Assembly: GCF_003051085.1 (NCBI RefSeq)
Contig: NZ_QAOM01000011.1
Location: forward strand, 1-64,000
Origin: Trichococcus patagoniensis
GTDB lineage: Bacteria > Bacillota > Bacilli > Lactobacillales > Aerococcaceae
Length of the DNA stretch: 64,000 nt
Reading direction: 5' to 3'
Position numbers and translations under genes: made by a program. How positions within the stretch are numbered: position 1 is the stretch's first letter; every line of letters begins with the position of its first letter. The notes beneath the pieces were generated by a model. That model ran no database searches, was not told where the DNA came from, and saw only the letters and a list, made by a program, of their open reading frames with translations. This document shows, piece by piece, positions 10,930-20,852 of the stretch.

Positions 10930-11619
10930 TTATAAAGAGCTTGCGTCCACTTTAACGCCAGGTCCAAATGTAGTTGTTACACTTACATTTTTAACGTATT
11001 GGCCTTTAGCAGTTGCTGGTTTAGCTTTCACGATTACATCGTTGATCGTACGGAAGTTTTCCAACAATTTAGCATCGTCGAATGATACTTTACCGATAGG
11101 AACGTGGATGTTACCAGCTTTGTCAGCACGGTATGTAACTTTACCAGCTTTGATTTCGTCAATAGCTTTCGTTACGTCCATAGTTACAGTACCTGTTTTA
11201 GGGTTTGGCATCAAGCCTTTAGGTCCCAATACACGACCCAAACGTCCAACTTCACCCATCATGTCAGGAGTTGCAACGACAACATCAAAGTCAAACCATC
11301 CGCCTTGGATTTTTTGAACCATGTCTGCGTCGCCTACGTAGTCTGCACCAGCAGCTTCAGCTTCTTTAGCTTTTTCGCCTTTAGCGAATACTAATACGCG
11401 TTGTGTTTTACCAGTTCCGTTTGGAAGCACGACTGCTCCACGGATTTGTTGATCATTTTTACGAGTGTCGATCCCTAAACGGTAAGCGACCTCAACAGTT
11501 GCGTCGAATTTTGCAAAATCGACTTCTTTCGCTAATGCTACTGCTTCTTCTACTGAATATGATTTAGTAGAATCCACTTTTTTGGCAGCATCTTGGAATT
11601 TTTTACTTTTTTTAGCCAT
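10930..11619 (-). CDS. rplA: 50S ribosomal protein L1
   Basis: Forms the mobile L1 stalk near the ribosomal E site and represses its own operon by binding mRNA. The 229-residue protein carries the family blocks [20 protein letters not shown] and [19 protein letters not shown], and the C-terminal [11 protein letters not shown]. Start ATG 11619 has GGAGG in the preceding bases. It lies 104 bases after rplK in the usual order. Confidence 0.98.
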   Translation of the reverse strand: MAKKSKKFQDAAKKVDSTKSYSVEEAVALAKEVDFAKFDATVEVAYRLGIDTRKNDQQIRGAVVLPNGTGKTQRVLVFAKGEKAKEAEAAGADYVGDADMVQKIQGGWFDFDVVVATPDMMGEVGRLGRVLGPKGLMPNPKTGTVTMDVTKAIDEIKAGKVTYRADKAGNIHVPIGKVSFDDAKLLENFRTINDVIVKAKPATAKGQYVKNVSVTTTFGPGVKVDASSL

Positions 11620-11661
11620 TGAATTTTCCTCCTAGATTGTGGTTTTAACGGATTAACCTCC

Positions 11662-11706
11662 CACGTGTGGCCAAAAACGTCTAACGAGCGTTCGGAAGGC
11701 CACATG
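11662..11706 (-). other. rplK-rplA intergenic hairpin
   Basis: Arms CATGTGGCC and GGCCACACGTG flank a 25-base interior and fill most of the rplK-rplA gap. There is no T-run, so it is not a terminator. It may protect or process the mRNA, or form part of the site used for L1 feedback; the sequence does not decide. Confidence 0.45.
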
Positions 11707-11723
11707 AGAAGCTGCCTTTTGAA

Positions 11724-12149
11724 TTAGTCTTGAACTGTAATACCCATTGAACGGGCAGTACCTTCGACCATACGCATAGCAGCTTCTACGTCTGCTGCAT
11801 TTAAGTCTACCATTTTTGTTTCAGCGATTTCTTTAACTTGGTCACGTGTTACGGTACCAACTTTTTTCTTGTTCGGTTCGCCTGAACCTGATTCGATACC
11901 TGCAGCTTTTTTCAGTAATACTGGAGCTGGAGGAGTTTTAGTAATGAAGGTGAATGAACGATCTTCATATACAGAAATGACAACGGGAATGATCATACCT
12001 GCTTGGTCAGCTGTACGTGCATTGAATTCTTTACAGAATCCCATGATGTTTACTTGTGCTTGACCCAAAGCTGGACCTACTGGTGGAGCAGGAGATGCTT
12101 TACCTGCAGGAATTTGTAACTTAACTAATTTAACAACTTTTTTAGCCAC
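11724..12149 (-). CDS. rplK: 50S ribosomal protein L11
   Basis: Part of the GTPase-associated centre, needed for elongation-factor function and for the stringent factor. The 141 residues include the N-terminal [21 protein letters not shown] block and the C-terminal rRNA-binding half with [17 protein letters not shown] ribosome-binding site precedes ATG 12149. First gene of the rplKA unit. Confidence 0.98.
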   Translation of the reverse strand: MAKKVVKLVKLQIPAGKASPAPPVGPALGQAQVNIMGFCKEFNARTADQAGMIIPVVISVYEDRSFTFITKTPPAPVLLKKAAGIESGSGEPNKKKVGTVTRDQVKEIAETKMVDLNAADVEAAMRMVEGTARSMGITVQD

Positions 12150-12239
12150 GAGACATACCTCCTTGATTGTTCGTGATGTGGTTTAATGGGGTTAAGATTT
12201 CCCCTCCCACTCAATCCATACGCCTGAACGTACCGATAT

Positions 12240-12268
12240 ATTATATCAGTACACCCAAATTAATGCAA
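12240..12268 (-). promoter_or_regulatory. rplKA promoter
   Basis: TTGCAT (12268-12263) and TATAAT (12245-12240) separated by 17 bases on the minus strand, about 90 bases before rplK and immediately after the nusG stop. The leader between them contains a GC-poor start and GGGAGGGG; a mimic of the 23S rRNA L1 site would be expected here but I cannot prove it. Confidence 0.8.
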
Positions 12269-12276
12269 TAGTTTTT

Positions 12277-12834
12277 TTAGCCTTTGTCCACTTGGTCGTA
12301 ATCGAGCTCGGCAATTGTTTCGCGGCCGAACATTTCGATCATGACTTTCAACTTGCCTTTTTCGCTGTCCACTTCTTCCACGAACCCTGACAAGCCATTG
12401 AATGCGCCATCGGTGATGGTGACAGGCTCGCCTTTTTCGAATTTCACGTCATGCATGCGCGTGCTCATGCCCATGCGCTTCAGAATGACTTCGATTTCTT
12501 CATTCAATAAAGGGGACGGCTTGCTTCCCGCTCCATGCGATCCGACGAAACCGGTAACGCCCGGTGTATTACGGACAACGAACCACGCCTCATCAGACAT
12601 GATCATTTCAACCAATACATAACCAGGGAAGGTTTTTTGCGTAGTGGCTTTCTCTTTGCCATCCTTCACTTCCACTTGCTCTTCTTCCGGAATGACAACG
12701 CGGAAGATATGGTCTTCCATATTCATGCTTTGCGCACGCGATTCGATGTTCAGCTTCACTTTGTTTTCATAGCCTGAATAAGTGTGCAACACATACCATT
12801 GTTTTTCATTTTCGATCGTTTCCATTTTTCGCAT
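12277..12834 (-). CDS. nusG: transcription termination/antitermination factor NusG
   Basis: Binds RNA polymerase and modulates pausing and Rho-dependent events. The NGN domain starts with QWYVLHTYSGYENKVK and includes PGYVLVEM, RNTPGVTGFVG; the KOW domain near the end reads GEPVTITDGAFNGLSGFVEE. Length 185 residues. Two starts are possible, ATG 12834 and ATG 12825 (METIENEKQW); the A/G-rich AAGAAAGAAG upstream fits either. Neighbouring secE and rplK are in the conserved order. Confidence 0.97.
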   Translation of the reverse strand: MRKMETIENEKQWYVLHTYSGYENKVKLNIESRAQSMNMEDHIFRVVIPEEEQVEVKDGKEKATTQKTFPGYVLVEMIMSDEAWFVVRNTPGVTGFVGSHGAGSKPSPLLNEEIEVILKRMGMSTRMHDVKFEKGEPVTITDGAFNGLSGFVEEVDSEKGKLKVMIEMFGRETIAELDYDQVDKG

Positions 12835-12878
12835 CTTCTTTCTTGGTGGATTTTTATTTGGCTTCGTTTCTTTGTAAA

Positions 12879-12907
12879 CAAAAAAACCTTCCTGTCGTTG
12901 AAAGGTT
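12879..12907 (-). terminator. secE-nusG intergenic terminator/attenuator
   Basis: On the minus strand AACCTTTC and GAAGGTT form a short stem followed by TTTTTTTG. It sits between secE and nusG, so it may reduce nusG transcription from the secE promoter. Confidence 0.65.
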
Positions 12908-12966
12908 CCTTCTGTACGGCGTTAACATTATAGCATCACGAAGACCGTATGGCTACAAATCTTCTT

Positions 12967-13137
12967 TTAATTTAAGATTAAATCCATTGCCTCTGTGATC
13001 CCAAAATCTACTGCGGCAAAAAATATTCCGAATAGAATGGTTGTAACGACTACCGTATTTGTATATTTTGCTAATTCCTTACCAGTCGGCCAAGTCACTT
13101 GCTTCATTTCATCCGCTACGCTCTTCAGAAATTTCAT
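12967..13137 (-). CDS. secE: preprotein translocase subunit SecE
   Basis: Single-span membrane subunit of the SecYEG channel, 56 residues. The cytoplasmic amphipathic helix carries the conserved EMKQVTWPTGKEL and is followed by one membrane segment (TVVVTTILFGIFFAAVDFGI). The reading frame is open further upstream into rpmG, but ATG 13137 is preceded by GGAGGA and gives the normal length. Confidence 0.96.
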   Translation of the reverse strand: MKFLKSVADEMKQVTWPTGKELAKYTNTVVVTTILFGIFFAAVDFGITEAMDLILN

Positions 13138-13172
13138 GCTTATCCTCCTACTATATGTTGCCAGTTTCGTCT

Positions 13173-13325
13173 TTATTTCGTTTCTTTGTGCAAGGTATGC
13201 TTTCCGCAGTACCGGCAAAATTTCTTGACTTCCAAACGTTCTGTACGACCTTTTTCAGTAGGTGTGATGGTGTAGTTCCTTGATCCACATACGGTACAGG
13301 CTAATGCGGCTTTTCTGATAGCCAT
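13173..13325 (-). CDS. rpmG: 50S ribosomal protein L33
   Basis: Fifty-residue ribosomal protein. The sequence runs [18 protein letters not shown] to the end HTLHKETK. Two CxxC pairs (CTVC and CRYC) show it is the zinc-binding form of L33. It precedes secE by 35 bases in the conserved rpmG-secE-nusG order. The ribosome-binding site upstream of ATG 13325 is modest (GGTGAGCGAC). Confidence 0.95.
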   Translation of the reverse strand: MAIRKAALACTVCGSRNYTITPTEKGRTERLEVKKFCRYCGKHTLHKETK

Positions 13326-13432
13326 GTCGCTCACCTATTTTCTCTCTATTTGTGTACACAATACAAGCTAATATTAGAGCGCCTGTCCCAAATAGTCAAC
13401 CCTTTTATTTTTATGGATGCGCCCAAAAATAC

Positions 13433-13469
13433 AAAAAGGCCTCCGGATCTGAGACCGGAAACCTTTTTG
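13433..13469 (-). terminator. ptsG terminator
   Basis: Inverted repeat AAAAAGG...CCGG...CCGG...CCTTTTT downstream of the PTS gene on the minus strand. A/T runs on both sides would allow use in either direction; the gene ending here is ptsG. Confidence 0.85.
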
Positions 13470-13517
13470 TTGCGCTATTCATTTCTGCATTACCTTATCC
13501 GCGTTGAATCTTATTTC

Positions 13518-15722
<2,205 letters not shown>

Positions 15723-15870
15723 TTACGCTGCGGAACAGGCGGACCCGCTCCAATCGCAACTGACCTCGTTCTCTTTATTTAAGCGGACGGAAAATGCAGG
15801 GAATGAACATAGCGCTATATTGATCAACAAATGGAGATTCCGTAAGATGATTCACTTCGAAACCTTAGAC

Positions 15871-15876
15871 ATTATA
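15871..15876 (-). promoter_or_regulatory. candidate -10 box of ptsG
   Basis: A perfect TATAAT lies about 180 bases upstream of ptsG, but I see no good -35 box at 16-18 bases. The leader between it and ptsG (15693-15870) contains short opposed G/C arms but no clear antiterminator. An activator-dependent promoter is possible. Confidence 0.35.
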
Positions 15877-15950
15877 ACGCAACTGCGCTTTCATTAAAAG
15901 CAAGAAGTAACATTTTCGACACAATTTCAAAGGCTTTCTTAATGAACCCT

Positions 15951-16457
15951 TCATGAAAACGTTCCCTTGTATAGGCATGTCAATTCGACCAACATCGTGC
16001 AAGAATTCCGTTGCTTTTTCACGATGCGGAATCCTTTCCGCTCGTATAGTTTGCGCACCGGATTGGAACGGCTCACACTCAAAGAGACCGCCACCACACC
16101 CGTCGCCTGCAACCAAGTCAGCATCTGCTCCAGCAGCGCTGTGCCGATGCCACACCCGCGGAAAGCCGGCAGCACGGCAAGTGTGAGCTCCGGTACGTCT
16201 TCGCGGACGAAACCGTAACCTTTTGATTCAGCCGTCGCGAAACGGATCCACACCGCTCCGACCGCTTCACCATCGGACAGCGCTACGAATGCCAAATCGC
16301 CTTCTCTGCCGAAGTCCGCATAGTAGCGCCGGATCGCAGGCTCTTCCAATATTTTCCTCGGCAAAAAGCCCCCGCCTTTGGGCGAATAGATCGCCTGATA
16401 AGTCATTTCCTTCAGGAAAAACTCATCCGCAGGGGCTCCGTCTCTGATGGTGATCAT
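15951..16457 (-). CDS. GNAT-family N-acetyltransferase
   Basis: Acetyl-CoA-dependent acyltransferase of unknown substrate, 168 residues. The acetyl-CoA pyrophosphate-binding motif is visible (LPAFRGCGIGTALLEQML), followed by SNPVRKLYERKGF, the usual C-terminal GNAT block. The start overlaps the dmkA stop by four bases, so translation is probably coupled, but the link to EET may be only transcriptional. Confidence 0.85.
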   Translation of the reverse strand: MITIRDGAPADEFFLKEMTYQAIYSPKGGGFLPRKILEEPAIRRYYADFGREGDLAFVALSDGEAVGAVWIRFATAESKGYGFVREDVPELTLAVLPAFRGCGIGTALLEQMLTWLQATGVVAVSLSVSRSNPVRKLYERKGFRIVKKQRNSCTMLVELTCLYKGTFS

Positions 16458-17404
16458 TTCAGGATTAGCGACACAATCAGCAGGATGATCTCCAACCCGT
16501 GATAGAGGATCAGATTTTTGATCGCCAAGTTGAATGTCGTTGCTTTATCTTGTTTGGCTTTGAAGCGGTTGATATTGCGCTGGATGATCGGGAAGATCGC
16601 CCAAATGAACAGCATCCAGACCGGATAGATCCCGAACAGCACCGAAATTGTCGTGGCAGCGAATGCCCCATAGTACAACCAAGCATACAGGCGTACAGCA
16701 ACCGGCTTGCCGATGTAGAAAGTCAACGTGTAGCGGTGATTGGAAATGTCCGTTTCATGATCGCAGATATTGTTCGCCAGCATGATGTTGGCGATGGTGA
16801 ACACAAGCGGAGCCGACTGCAACAAGATAACCAGCAGATTGGCGATGTTCCCCGCCAACGTAAAGTTCGGCCACTTCAACAGCAGCGACGCCAACGTCCC
16901 GGCCGGAACGTTCACGAACACGGCGATGAAGAAGATGCCGAAGCCCATCGTCAGTCCCGACGCGACTTCCCCAAGAGGCATCCTTGAGATCGGAAACGGG
17001 CCGAATGTATACAGGATCCCGATCGCAAAGCAGAGCGCCCCAATTACCAGCAGCAATAGATTGGTCCTGGCCGCCAGTATCAACCCGAGCAGCGCCGCAA
17101 ATGCGATCATCGAAACGATGATCGTCGCAGCCTGCTTGACGGAAATCCCAGCTTTTCCGAGGATGTTTTCTTCGTCGCGGTAAACCAGGTTTTTCGCTTT
17201 CACATAGTCCATCGTGTTGTTGATGGCCGTCGTCGCCATGTCAAAAACGACCATGGCAATGAAGAACAAAATCGTGTTCAGCGCATTGATGCTGCCGAAA
17301 TGGTAGAGCGTAAACAAGGTTCCCAGCACAAACGGAAACAGGCTGGCCAACTTGGTCTTGATTTCCACAAATTCCAAAAATACAGGTACATTCATCTCAT
17401 TCAC
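16454..17404 (-). CDS. dmkA: UbiA-family prenyltransferase, EET demethylmenaquinone synthesis (DmkA)
   Basis: Integral membrane prenyltransferase, a MenA relative that joins a polyprenyl diphosphate to 1,4-dihydroxy-2-naphthoate. Two Asp-rich motifs are present: NNTMDYVKAKN around residue 60 and NNICDHETD around residue 210, separated by the expected hydrophobic helices. It lies three bases after apbE in an EET cluster. In Listeria the equivalent gene makes a separate quinone pool for extracellular electron transfer, and I infer the same role. It could also be the housekeeping MenA; no other menaquinone gene is in view to decide. Confidence 0.85.
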   Translation of the reverse strand: MNEMNVPVFLEFVEIKTKLASLFPFVLGTLFTLYHFGSINALNTILFFIAMVVFDMATTAINNTMDYVKAKNLVYRDEENILGKAGISVKQAATIIVSMIAFAALLGLILAARTNLLLLVIGALCFAIGILYTFGPFPISRMPLGEVASGLTMGFGIFFIAVFVNVPAGTLASLLLKWPNFTLAGNIANLLVILLQSAPLVFTIANIMLANNICDHETDISNHRYTLTFYIGKPVAVRLYAWLYYGAFAATTISVLFGIYPVWMLFIWAIFPIIQRNINRFKAKQDKATTFNLAIKNLILYHGLEIILLIVSLILK

Positions 17405-17406
17405 TC

Positions 17407-18474
17407 CTACTCATTTTCCCAAATGTAATCGTCGTTCGTCAGTTCAAAATTATCCGCCAAACCGTCCGAAACGTAGACGTTTTTGTCCTTTGTGACAAAA
17501 ACCGCTTCGATATCCTCGCGTTCGTTGACGTAGGCCAGGCCCGCTTCCATCCCGAGTCCGAAGACAAGCGTCGAGAGCGCATCCCCATCGATCGATTTAT
17601 CGGAAATGATTGAAACGCCGGCGATGTCATTGTCGAACGGATAGCCTGTTTCCGGATCCATCAGATGGTGGTAGCTGACGCCGTCCACTTCGATGTAGCG
17701 CTCATAGATTCCTGACGTCACAATCGAACGGTCTTTTTGCTTCGTTTTGCCGATCGTCTCCCCACGCGCCGCCAACGGATCCTGGATGCCTACGTTCCAG
17801 GACTCCCCTTCACGTAACGGCGAACCGCCCAGCACATAGACGTTGCCGCCAAGGTCGATGATGGCAGTCGTCACACCCTCCTCCACCAGCAGCTGCTTCA
17901 CTTGGTCGGTAATGTAGCCCTTGGCGATGGCGCCGAGGTCCAACAGCATGCCTGCATCCGCCAACTGGACGGTCTGCGCAGAATCATCCAGCACGACGCG
18001 CTCGTAATCGACCAGCGTCAGTGCCGCATCGATTTCGCTTTGCTCAGGTTTTCTGGCATCCTCGAAACCGATATGCCACAACTCTGTGATCGGCCCGATC
18101 GCCAGATCAAAATTCCCGTCGGACGCTTCGCTGTAGTCCCAAGCGCTCCGCACCAGCGGATAGACATCCTCGGATAACTGGATGGCTTCCACACCGGCCG
18201 CGGCATTGACCGCATCAACTTCCGATCCGGGTTCATTCACGGTGATTTTGTCGGCCAAATCCTCAACGCGGTCGAATGCTTCCTCCAGAACGAATTCTTT
18301 GCCTTCGTCATAGACACGCACCGTCACATAGGTCCCCATCAGAAATTCTGTTTTCTCATACGGTTCTTTCCGCACAGCCGTTTCCTCATCCACCGCCGCG
18401 TTACCGCAACCAGCAAACAACAAAGAGAACAGCACCAGCCCCGCGGCTCCGGTCTTACTCATATATTTCTTCAT
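17407..18474 (-). CDS. fmnB: FAD:protein FMN transferase, lipoprotein (ApbE/FmnB)
   Basis: Transfers FMN from FAD to a Ser/Thr of target proteins outside the membrane. The N-terminus is a lipoprotein signal with lipobox LLFAGC. ApbE motifs follow: FLMGTYVTVRVYD, then DLGAIAKGYITD, DLGGNVYVLGG, and SIDGDALSTLVFGLG near the C-terminus, which includes the Asp that binds magnesium. ATG 18474 with GGGGTGG upstream was chosen over an upstream frame. It lies just behind pplA, whose product carries one flavinylation site and is the likely target; RnfD may be another. Confidence 0.92.
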   Translation of the reverse strand: MKKYMSKTGAAGLVLFSLLFAGCGNAAVDEETAVRKEPYEKTEFLMGTYVTVRVYDEGKEFVLEEAFDRVEDLADKITVNEPGSEVDAVNAAAGVEAIQLSEDVYPLVRSAWDYSEASDGNFDLAIGPITELWHIGFEDARKPEQSEIDAALTLVDYERVVLDDSAQTVQLADAGMLLDLGAIAKGYITDQVKQLLVEEGVTTAIIDLGGNVYVLGGSPLREGESWNVGIQDPLAARGETIGKTKQKDRSIVTSGIYERYIEVDGVSYHHLMDPETGYPFDNDIAGVSIISDKSIDGDALSTLVFGLGMEAGLAYVNEREDIEAVFVTKDKNVYVSDGLADNFELTNDDYIWENE

Positions 18475-18497
18475 CAATCCACCCCATATCTGCATTT

Positions 18498-18540
18498 AAA
18501 AAAAGACAGGCAGGAACAAGAACGCTGTCCCTACCTGTCT
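18498..18540 (-). terminator. terminator between pplA and fmnB
   Basis: Stem AGACAGGTAGG/CCTGCCTGTCT followed by TTTTTTT on the minus strand. It follows pplA, so pplA mRNA is probably more abundant than fmnB-dmkA mRNA, as expected for a structural electron carrier versus its maturation enzymes. Confidence 0.88.
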
Positions 18541-18581
18541 ATGATAATCTTTTTTGTTTCCGAATACACCAGAAAAGCGGC

Positions 18582-19127
18582 TTATTCTTCGACTACGTTG
18601 TCGATTTCGATTGTTGTTGTGTCGCCAGCTTGCGCTGCTTCGACCAACATAGGAGCGTACTCTTTGAAAGTATCGTAAGAGCTAGTAGCGCCGGTAACGA
18701 CTTCCACCGCTGCCGGATCTTGTTTTTCAACCAATTGAGCGTTCAATTGAGGGAAGTAATCAGCCGGGCCAACGCCAGCTTTAGCTACCATGTTTTCTTG
18801 ATATGCTGCATCTTCGGATTTCTTCTCGCCAGCTTCATTCACGTTCTCGAAAGTTGATTCTGTAATCATTCCGTCAACGACAGTGATCGAGAATTCAGTT
18901 TTCCAACCGCGTGTGTCGAAGTTCTTTTCGACCAATGTGTACGTGCCGTCCTGCAATTCGCCCATTGCTTCTGAAGTTGCTTCGGAAGAAGACTCAACCA
19001 TAACTTCGGACGAAGCCATTTCTGACGATTCAGCTTCAGTGTCTGTATCGGCACCGCCGCACGCTGCTAATACGAAAGTTGATGCCAGCAAAAGAGTTGC
19101 CGTAGATAAAGTTTTCTTAAATTCCAT
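18582..19127 (-). CDS. pplA: FMN-binding extracellular electron-transfer lipoprotein (PplA-like)
   Basis: Terminal carrier of flavin-based EET. It has a lipoprotein signal (lipobox LAAC, Cys at residue 23), a Ser/Glu-rich linker, and one FMN_bind domain ending with the flavinylation motif VVTGATSS near residue 146. Listeria PplA has two such domains; this 181-residue protein has one. It is expected to be anchored on the outer face of the membrane and loaded with FMN by the neighbouring FmnB. Start ATG 19127 follows GGGTGGGA. Its own promoter and terminator isolate it as a strong monocistronic unit. Confidence 0.9.
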   Translation of the reverse strand: MEFKKTLSTATLLLASTFVLAACGGADTDTEAESSEMASSEVMVESSSEATSEAMGELQDGTYTLVEKNFDTRGWKTEFSITVVDGMITESTFENVNEAGEKKSEDAAYQENMVAKAGVGPADYFPQLNAQLVEKQDPAAVEVVTGATSSYDTFKEYAPMLVEAAQAGDTTTIEIDNVVEE

Positions 19128-19212
19128 AATCTATCCCACCCTGTTCTTTTATTATGATAGCGGTCAGATATGTGATACCAATCACAAGCCCCCTATATCT
19201 TCCCACTTACTT

Positions 19213-19241
19213 ATCATACCATTTGTTACATCTTTAGCCAA
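19213..19241 (-). promoter_or_regulatory. pplA promoter
   Basis: TTGGCT (19241-19236), 17-base spacer and TATGAT (19218-19213) preceded by TGG, giving an extended -10. The leader of about 80 bases contains a short dyad TGTGATtggtATCACA, a possible binding site for a regulator. Confidence 0.6.
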
Positions 19242-19337
19242 ATAAAATCCTTATATTTAACAAAAAACCATTATTTTCTAATGTTTTTTCTGGGAATGGA
19301 ATGCTATCAATCCACATAACGCGTAGCGGGAGCTTTG

Positions 19338-20318
19338 CTACATATTGCGATAAAGCAATTGCTCAGTTAATTTCGTTAGCGTTTCCTTTACGGGATGGTT
19401 CGGCAATTTTTTGATCAGCTTCAGCGCTTTCGTCGTGTACTTTTTGGCCAAGGCCTGTGCAGCGCGATTACCGCCATAGCGTTCCACCAAATCATGGATC
19501 TCCGCGAGCTCCTCAGCGGTCACATCCGCCCCTTTGGCGATATAGGATTCGAAGGATTTGTGATCGACCTGCATCGCGTACAGCACAGGCGCCGTATAGA
19601 TGCCGTTGCGGAAGTCGCTCAGAGCCGGCTTACCCAAGGTCTTATCGTCCTGCGTGTAATCCAATACATCATCCATGACCTGGAAGGCCATGCCGATATT
19701 GTGGCCGATCCGATAAGCCAGCTGGGCCAACTTCTCGTCCTCATCCGATCCATAGGCACCGGCATAGCAGCTCAAGGCGAAGAGTTGGGCCGTCTTGCCT
19801 TGGATCTGCCGCAAATAATCGCGCATGCGCATGTTCGGATTGTAGCGCATATCCATCTGGTTCAGCTCGCCAATCAGGATGCTTTCCATCCCGTTCGTGT
19901 CGATCTTCAGCACAGCCGCATCGCCGGCATAATCGGACAACAAGCGGAAGCAGACCGTGAAGAGGTAATCCCCCGAATAGACGGCAATCTGATTGCCGAA
20001 TGCCCGGTTCATCGTCGCCTGGCCTCGGCGAGTGCCGGCTTCATCGATCACGTCATCATGCATCAACGTCGCCGTATGCAGCAGCTCCACAGCAGCCGCG
20101 ATCGCCTGCGCCCGTTCCGCATCCCGTTGCGGGGAATAGTACGAAAACAATAGGCAATAGGCCGGCCGCAGCATTTTCCCGCCCGAGAGCAGCCGCGACA
20201 GTATCGCTTCCCTGACCGCTTGATTTTTGAGTGTTATGTTTTTTTCCAACAGCTCATTGGTGGCGACCAATTCCGCTTGCAACAGCGGATACTGGTCCCA
20301 CATCGAATGAATTTTCAT
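19338..20318 (-). CDS. dmkB: polyprenyl diphosphate synthase, EET quinone side chain (DmkB)
   Basis: Trans-polyprenyl synthase that makes the isoprenoid tail used by DmkA. Both Asp-rich catalytic motifs are intact: LMHDDVIDEAGTRRG (first DDxxD) and FQVMDDVLDYTQDD (second). The frame is open 62 codons upstream, but that part overlaps the eetA end and has no family resemblance; ATG 20318 with AAGGAG gives 326 residues, the normal length. It is 34 bases downstream of eetA. Confidence 0.92.
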   Translation of the reverse strand: MKIHSMWDQYPLLQAELVATNELLEKNITLKNQAVREAILSRLLSGGKMLRPAYCLLFSYYSPQRDAERAQAIAAAVELLHTATLMHDDVIDEAGTRRGQATMNRAFGNQIAVYSGDYLFTVCFRLLSDYAGDAAVLKIDTNGMESILIGELNQMDMRYNPNMRMRDYLRQIQGKTAQLFALSCYAGAYGSDEDEKLAQLAYRIGHNIGMAFQVMDDVLDYTQDDKTLGKPALSDFRNGIYTAPVLYAMQVDHKSFESYIAKGADVTAEELAEIHDLVERYGGNRAAQALAKKYTTKALKLIKKLPNHPVKETLTKLTEQLLYRNM

Positions 20319-20352
20319 ACTGAACTCCTTTTGTTCTGCCCTTAAGTATTTG

Positions 20353-20781
20353 TCAGGAGATGATGTCGAGGGCCTCTTCATCTTCATCGTCAGGGGTCGT
20401 CCCTTGGGAACCCCGCACTTCCACCAGCACGCGGTTCGGCAGACACATGATTGTCTCCCCGATCCCATCCTTCGCGCCCATGCGCACACACAATTGATCG
20501 TCACAATCGGCGGAAGTCATCCGGATTTGGTCCCCTTCCCGCACGATCACGTTCTCATGCCCATGATCGTCATGGAAGACATACGTCTCCGTTTTGCCGT
20601 CATCCTTCAGGACAAATTCCTTCACCACATTGCCATCCACGCTGATGACTGCAATGTTATCCGCGCTCTCAGCGTTGGCTTGATGATAGGAGAAGACCCC
20701 CAACGGCAGGAAGGAAGCCGCCATCAAAAAAAGGATGATGAGCAGATCGCCTCTGCGGATCATTTTCAGGTATTTTCTCAT
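20353..20781 (-). CDS. eetA: EET protein EetA (NusG domain II-like, membrane-anchored)
   Basis: Small extracytoplasmic protein required for EET in Listeria. A single N-terminal membrane segment (LLIILFLMAASFLPLGVFS) is followed by a 100-residue NusG-domain-II-like fold with a pair of cysteines around CDDQLC and a third in TIMCLPNRVLVEV. The last 15 residues are very acidic. It follows ndh2 after a terminator and precedes dmkB. Its biochemical role is not established; with EetB it is thought to pass electrons from quinone to flavins. Confidence 0.88.
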   Translation of the reverse strand: MRKYLKMIRRGDLLIILFLMAASFLPLGVFSYHQANAESADNIAVISVDGNVVKEFVLKDDGKTETYVFHDDHGHENVIVREGDQIRMTSADCDDQLCVRMGAKDGIGETIMCLPNRVLVEVRGSQGTTPDDEDEEALDIIS

Positions 20782-20800
20782 TTCCCGTCCCTCTCTTCTG

Positions 20801-20840
20801 AAAAGAAAAGGGCTAAGGCAAGTCTCCCCACCTTAACCCT
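20801..20840 (-). terminator. ndh2 terminator
   Basis: Stem AGGGTTAAGG/CCTTAGCCCT with TTTTCTTTTC after it on the minus strand, between ndh2 and eetA. Partial read-through would be needed to express eetA-dmkB unless a promoter lies within the short gap. Confidence 0.85.
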
Positions 20841-20852
20841 GTTAGATCGTTA

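Noticed and set aside
20319-20504. N-terminal extension of 62 codons on dmkB.
   Set aside because: It overlaps the end of eetA, looks like frame-shifted eetA coding sequence and lies upstream of a good ribosome-binding site and ATG.
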